Shown piece after piece: positions 6,347 to 8,934 of a DNA stretch of 8,934 nt. The position numbers were made by a program, and so were the translations under genes. Below the pieces are notes generated by a model. That model was not told the DNA's origin. It worked only from the letters and a program-made list of their open reading frames with translations, and ran no database searches. Within the stretch, counting starts at the first letter, position 1; each line of letters starts with the position of its first letter. Origin of the DNA: an uncultured Ruminococcus sp. (GTDB lineage Bacteria; Bacillota; Clostridia; Oscillospirales; Acutalibacteraceae). Location of the stretch: assembly GCA_902767285.1 (NCBI GenBank), contig CACXHC010000162.1:1-8934 (forward strand), read 5' to 3'.

Positions 6347-6757
6347 ATGAAAAGAAAAATATTAAGTATAGCGTTGGTTTTTCTTGCAATACTGGGATTG
6401 ATGGAGTTTTCTGCTTGCGGTAATGATGAATCATATCCCGAAAATGTCATACAAGACCAACAACTCGAAAATGAAGTAAAAAGCAGCGTAAAAAAGCTGT
6501 CCAAAAAATCAAGAGATAATCTTAATTATGAAGAACTGCTCAAAGATATAGATGCAGTAAATAACTATAAATCCCCGATATACGCACTTCCCTCCGAAAA
6601 TGAAGATAACCAATATGAAGTACGATTCAACGGAGAGGGCTATTATTGTAAAACGTTAAGTGGCGGCGAAGTTGTAACTTATGTTTTTTATTCTGAAATA
6701 GGCGATAAAAGAATATACAGCATAGATCAGTTTTATAAAATGAGTACCGGAGATTAA
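6347..6757 (+). CDS. Small lipoprotein of unknown function
   Basis: This 136-residue protein starts with MKRK, a hydrophobic stretch (residues 5-19) and a lipobox-like FSAC in which C24 would be lipidated by Lgt and cleaved by LspA. The mature protein of about 113 residues would sit on the outer face of the membrane. Residues 25-60 are polar and charged, probably a flexible linker. The rest (about 75-135), with VRFNGEGYYCKTLSGGEVV then VTYVFYSE, looks like a small beta-rich domain. I do not recognise the family. The start is six bases after the glgB stop, and its AGGAG ribosome binding site (6330-6334) lies within the last glgB codons, so translation is probably coupled to glgB. A link with glucan metabolism is not otherwise supported. 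Confidence 0.8.
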   Translation: MKRKILSIALVFLAILGLMEFSACGNDESYPENVIQDQQLENEVKSSVKKLSKKSRDNLNYEELLKDIDAVNNYKSPIYALPSENEDNQYEVRFNGEGYYCKTLSGGEVVTYVFYSEIGDKRIYSIDQFYKMSTGD

Positions 6758-6781
6758 CAAGAATATGTCTGAATAAATGGG

Positions 6782-6810
6782 TTTACAAACGCTTTAGTTT
6801 ATGATAAAAT
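6782..6810 (+). promoter_or_regulatory. Sigma-A promoter of the yerC-methyltransferase-hslO operon
   Basis: TTTACA (6782-6787), a 17-base spacer and TAAAAT (6805-6810) match consensus at 5 of 6 bases each, with TG one base before the -10. It lies 36 bases upstream of the YerC start codon, between the lipoprotein stop and the regulator. No clear terminator separates it from the glgB transcript, so read-through is possible. Confidence 0.7.
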
Positions 6811-6846
6811 AGAAGTATGATAACACTATTTAGGAGTTGATAGGTT

Positions 6847-7155
6847 ATGAATACTAAAGTTAATAACGAAAATCTCAACTATCTGTATAAAGCTATATCG
6901 GTTTTGCAAAATGAGGAGGAGTGCCGTAGATTTTTTGAAGATTTATGCACTATCCCCGAACTGAATGCTATGTCACGCCGACTCATGGTGGCAAAAATGC
7001 TCAACGACAAAACCGTGTACAGTGAAATTGTAGAAAAAACAGGTGCGTCAACCGCAACTATAAGTCGAGTTAACCGTTCTCTCAATTATACAAGCTGTGA
7101 CGGATATTCCCTCGTATTCGACAGGCTTCAGTCAGAGGATAAGGACAATGTATAA
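6847..7155 (+). CDS. TrpR-like regulator, YerC/YecD family
   Basis: This 102-residue helical DNA-binding protein belongs to the TrpR/YerC/YecD superfamily, related to the E. coli Trp repressor but without a defined tryptophan role in Firmicutes. The family signature is ECRRFFEDLCTIPEL (25-39), then SRRLMVAKML (43-52) and the helix-turn-helix end GASTATISRVNRSLNY (66-81), which holds the recognition helix. Length is typical. The start follows AGGAG at 6832-6836 and the promoter at 6782-6810. Its stop overlaps the start of the methyltransferase gene by 8 bases. As first gene of the operon it may regulate it, but no operator palindrome is evident at the promoter. Ligand and targets cannot be told from sequence. 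Confidence 0.88.
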   Translation: MNTKVNNENLNYLYKAISVLQNEEECRRFFEDLCTIPELNAMSRRLMVAKMLNDKTVYSEIVEKTGASTATISRVNRSLNYTSCDGYSLVFDRLQSEDKDNV

Positions 7156-7888
7156 TGTTTTTGCCGAATTTTATGACGGTCTTACCCAAAATGTCGATTA
7201 TTCTCAAAAGGCAGATTATATACTGAAAATATTTGAAAATTTCGGTCATGCTCCCGGTACGGTTCTCGATCTTGCCTGCGGTACAGGCTCTCTCGCAATC
7301 GAATTGAAAAAAAGGGGAGTCGATGTTTTCGGTGTGGATTCGTCCGAAGATATGCTCACCCAAGCTCAAATGAAAGCATACGAAAACGAAGTCGATATAA
7401 TGTTTATAAAGCAAAAAATGCAGTCGCTCAATCTTTTCGGAAATATTGATTCGTGCGTGTGTACTCTGGATAGTTTGAATCATCTGCAAGGCGAAGAGCA
7501 ATTCAAAAAAGCTGTTGAACGGGTTTCGTGCTATCTTGATAAAGATGGCGTGTTTGTTTTCGATATAAATACTCCATACAAGCACGAAAAAGTTTTGGGT
7601 ATGAATACTTTTGTTTATGATACAGATGAAGTATTTCTCGTTTGGCAAAATACGTTTAGAAAGACCGATTGTTCGGTAAATATAGAACTTGATTTTTTTG
7701 CTCCATGCGAGAAAAACAAATATCAGCGATATAGTGAGTCTTTTCGAGAATTTGCTTATCCGCTCGAAACAGTAGAAAAAATTTTGAACGAAAATTCTCT
7801 CAATATTCTTGCTGTGTATCATGATACAACGTTTGAGGAGCCTAAAACAACTTCTGACAGACTTACCGTTGTTGCGATCAAAAATTAA
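7148..7888 (+). CDS. Class I SAM-dependent methyltransferase (YqeM-like)
   Basis: This 246-residue enzyme binds S-adenosylmethionine in a Rossmann-like fold. The start MYNVFAEFYDGL is chosen because this N-terminus is typical of YqeM-type methyltransferases and because AAGGA at 7141-7145 precedes it. A longer frame from 7097 lies inside the YerC gene. Motif I is VLDLACGTGS (39-48), the acidic end of strand 2 is D64 (VFGVD), and motif II is around DSCVCTLDSLNHL (101-113). FVFDINTPYKHEK follows the fourth strand. The C-terminal part (about 165-246), with VNIELDFFAPCEKN and EFAYPLETVEKIL, likely makes the substrate lid. The substrate is unknown (small molecule, RNA or protein). Its start overlaps the regulator's stop, so the two are translationally coupled, and hslO follows after 30 bases. 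Confidence 0.85.
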   Translation: MYNVFAEFYDGLTQNVDYSQKADYILKIFENFGHAPGTVLDLACGTGSLAIELKKRGVDVFGVDSSEDMLTQAQMKAYENEVDIMFIKQKMQSLNLFGNIDSCVCTLDSLNHLQGEEQFKKAVERVSCYLDKDGVFVFDINTPYKHEKVLGMNTFVYDTDEVFLVWQNTFRKTDCSVNIELDFFAPCEKNKYQRYSESFREFAYPLETVEKILNENSLNILAVYHDTTFEEPKTTSDRLTVVAIKN

Positions 7889-7918
7889 TTATCAATTATC
7901 GAAAGGAATTTTTTACCA

Positions 7919-8848
7919 ATGGAAGAAAAAGAAAATATATATTCGGCGGGCGAAGCCAAGCCCGATAAGCTCATACGCTGTATTACGTCTGATGGAGCTG
8001 TTATGGCAATCGCCGTTGAAACAACAGGAATCGTATATACGGCGGCGAAAACGCATCTTACATCAAAGGCGGCAACAGCCGCATTGGGCAGACTTCTCAC
8101 AGCATCGTCAATGATGGGTGTTATGCTCAAGCAAAGTACGGCGACACTGACTCTCAGAGTTAAGGGCGATGGCCCGATAGGTGCCGTTGTCGCCGTTGCC
8201 GATAGTAAGGGCAATTGCAGAGGATATGTCGAAAATCCCGTTATTGATACGGAATATCACGAAAACGGCAAAATAGATGTTGGTAAAGCTGTCGGCAAAA
8301 ACGGCACTATCCATGTTTTGAGAGATTACGGCACAGGTGATCCGTATATCGGCGTTAGTGAGCTTGTATCGGGTGAAATCGCCGAAGATATAACAGGATA
8401 TTATGCTATCAGTGAACAAACTCCTACTGTTTGTGCGTTGGGCGTTCTTGTTGATAAAGATGACGGAAACGTCATGCTCGCAGGCGGTTTGCTTATTCAG
8501 TTGTTGCCCGGTGCAACAGACAAAACAATCGAAACGCTTGAGGAGAATATCAAGCATTTGGAGCCTGTTACAACTATGCTCGCAAAGGGTATGTCTTTAA
8601 AAGAAATCGTAGATAAAGCCCTTAACGGATTCAGAGTTGAGCTTCTTGACGAACAAGAAATAAATTATGTTTGCTCGTGCAGTAAAGAGAGAGTAATCAA
8701 AGCAGTTGTTAGTCTTAGCGATGACGAAATACGTTCTCTTTATGATGATAAAAAAGGCTGTGCATTAGCGAAATGCCATTTCTGCAACAAAAAATATAGA
8801 TTCTCCAAAAAAGATCTGGAAGATATAATTGAACAAAAAAATAGATAA
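7919..8848 (+). CDS. hslO: Redox-regulated molecular chaperone Hsp33
   Basis: Hsp33 is a cytoplasmic holdase that is inactive when reduced and zinc-bound. Oxidation of its four cysteines together with unfolding makes it dimerise and hold unfolding proteins during oxidative stress. The 309-residue protein has the full family pattern: LIRCITSDGAVMAIAVETT near the N-terminus, ALGRLLTASSMMG, VKGDGPIGAVVAVAD, RGYVENP and a long helical linker with MLAKGMSLKEIV. The C-terminal redox switch has C252-x-C254 and C286-x-x-C289, so all four zinc ligands are present; C281 is extra. Length is typical. The start has GAAAGGA at 7901-7907. It is the last gene of the operon led by the YerC-type regulator, and competing short hairpins follow its stop. 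Confidence 0.95.
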   Translation: MEEKENIYSAGEAKPDKLIRCITSDGAVMAIAVETTGIVYTAAKTHLTSKAATAALGRLLTASSMMGVMLKQSTATLTLRVKGDGPIGAVVAVADSKGNCRGYVENPVIDTEYHENGKIDVGKAVGKNGTIHVLRDYGTGDPYIGVSELVSGEIAEDITGYYAISEQTPTVCALGVLVDKDDGNVMLAGGLLIQLLPGATDKTIETLEENIKHLEPVTTMLAKGMSLKEIVDKALNGFRVELLDEQEINYVCSCSKERVIKAVVSLSDDEIRSLYDDKKGCALAKCHFCNKKYRFSKKDLEDIIEQKNR

Positions 8849-8855
8849 TTTTTTA

Positions 8856-8880
8856 CACAGGGGCTGTGAAAAACAACAGC
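8856..8880 (+). terminator. Competing small hairpins downstream of hslO
   Basis: CACAG (8856-8860) pairs with CTGTG (8864-8868) around GGG, and GCTGT (8863-8867) can instead pair with ACAGC (8876-8880). The two stems exclude each other. No U-run follows, so neither is a textbook intrinsic terminator; the A/T hairpin about 30 bases further on may share the job. Confidence 0.3.
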
Positions 8881-8910
8881 ACTAAGAAATCTCCAATTTG
8901 TTGCTTATTT

Positions 8911-8934
8911 TCTCTTCTTTTTTTTGAAAAAAAA
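8911..8934 (+). repeat. A/T hairpin element, copy 3, cut by the right edge
   Basis: CTTC (8914-8917), eight T, G and eight A reach the window edge. The sequence and the CTCTTC lead-in match copy 1 (142-177, minus strand). As there, it lies downstream of a gene in the sense direction, here hslO. The second half of the stem lies outside the window. Confidence 0.5.

Noticed and set aside
6781..6800. Possible CcpA (cre) site overlapping the promoter before the YerC gene
   Set aside because: The AAACGCTTT core resembles part of a cre site, but the flanking TG and CA bases of the consensus are missing.
7082..7822. Long open frame on the minus strand opposite the methyltransferase
   Set aside because: It lies antisense to a gene with clear SAM-binding motifs, has no ribosome binding site that I could see, and its residue make-up looks like a reverse reading of coding DNA.

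Overview
This AT-rich window looks chromosomal and most likely comes from an anaerobic, endospore-forming Clostridia bacterium (Oscillospiraceae/Ruminococcaceae-like). The grounds are strong AGGAG-type ribosome binding sites, clear sigma-A promoters, a CwlD-type cortex amidase, a TrpR-like YerC/YecD regulator, a clostridial-type GlgB and Hsp33. Organism placement is inference; no rRNA, tRNA, CRISPR array, transposase or phage gene was seen.

Layout. (1) 1-1604, minus strand: a CwlD-like N-acetylmuramoyl-L-alanine amidase, then an unrecognised coiled-coil protein with its own near-consensus promoter, then an A/T hairpin element and possibly the 5' end of another gene cut by the left edge. (2) 1605-1727: a divergent intergenic region with three AATATTC repeats at exact 10-bp spacing and a fourth copy inside the promoter of the next gene. 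(3) 1728-2441, plus strand: a ThiF/E1-like enzyme of the TcdA family (tRNA ct6A formation). It converges on, and overlaps by its stop codon, (4) 2438-4141, minus strand: an intracellular GH13 alpha-amylase-type enzyme carrying a C-terminal extension that reads as a DUF1653 domain. (5) 4142-4420: a divergent region with a composite hairpin and tandem-duplication element. (6) 4421-6757, plus strand: a GlgB branching enzyme with an acidic tail, closely followed by a small lipoprotein. (7) 6782-8848, plus strand: a good promoter driving a YerC/YecD-like repressor, an overlapping SAM-dependent methyltransferase and the redox chaperone Hsp33.

How the parts fit. The divergent amylase and glgB form a small alpha-glucan (glycogen/maltodextrin) module: one makes alpha-1,6 branches, the other cleaves or rearranges alpha-glucans. 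Both are cytoplasmic and both carry acidic, probably disordered C-terminal segments. The rest is a mix of housekeeping, sporulation and stress genes with no obvious shared pathway.

The most unusual items are the apparent GH13-DUF1653 fusion and a family of T7-G-A7 hairpins. The hairpins recur at 142-177, 4328-4366 and the right edge (8911-8934), with a compensatory stem change between two copies. No defence system or other clearly new multi-gene system was found; I would describe the window as mostly ordinary core genome with these few oddities.
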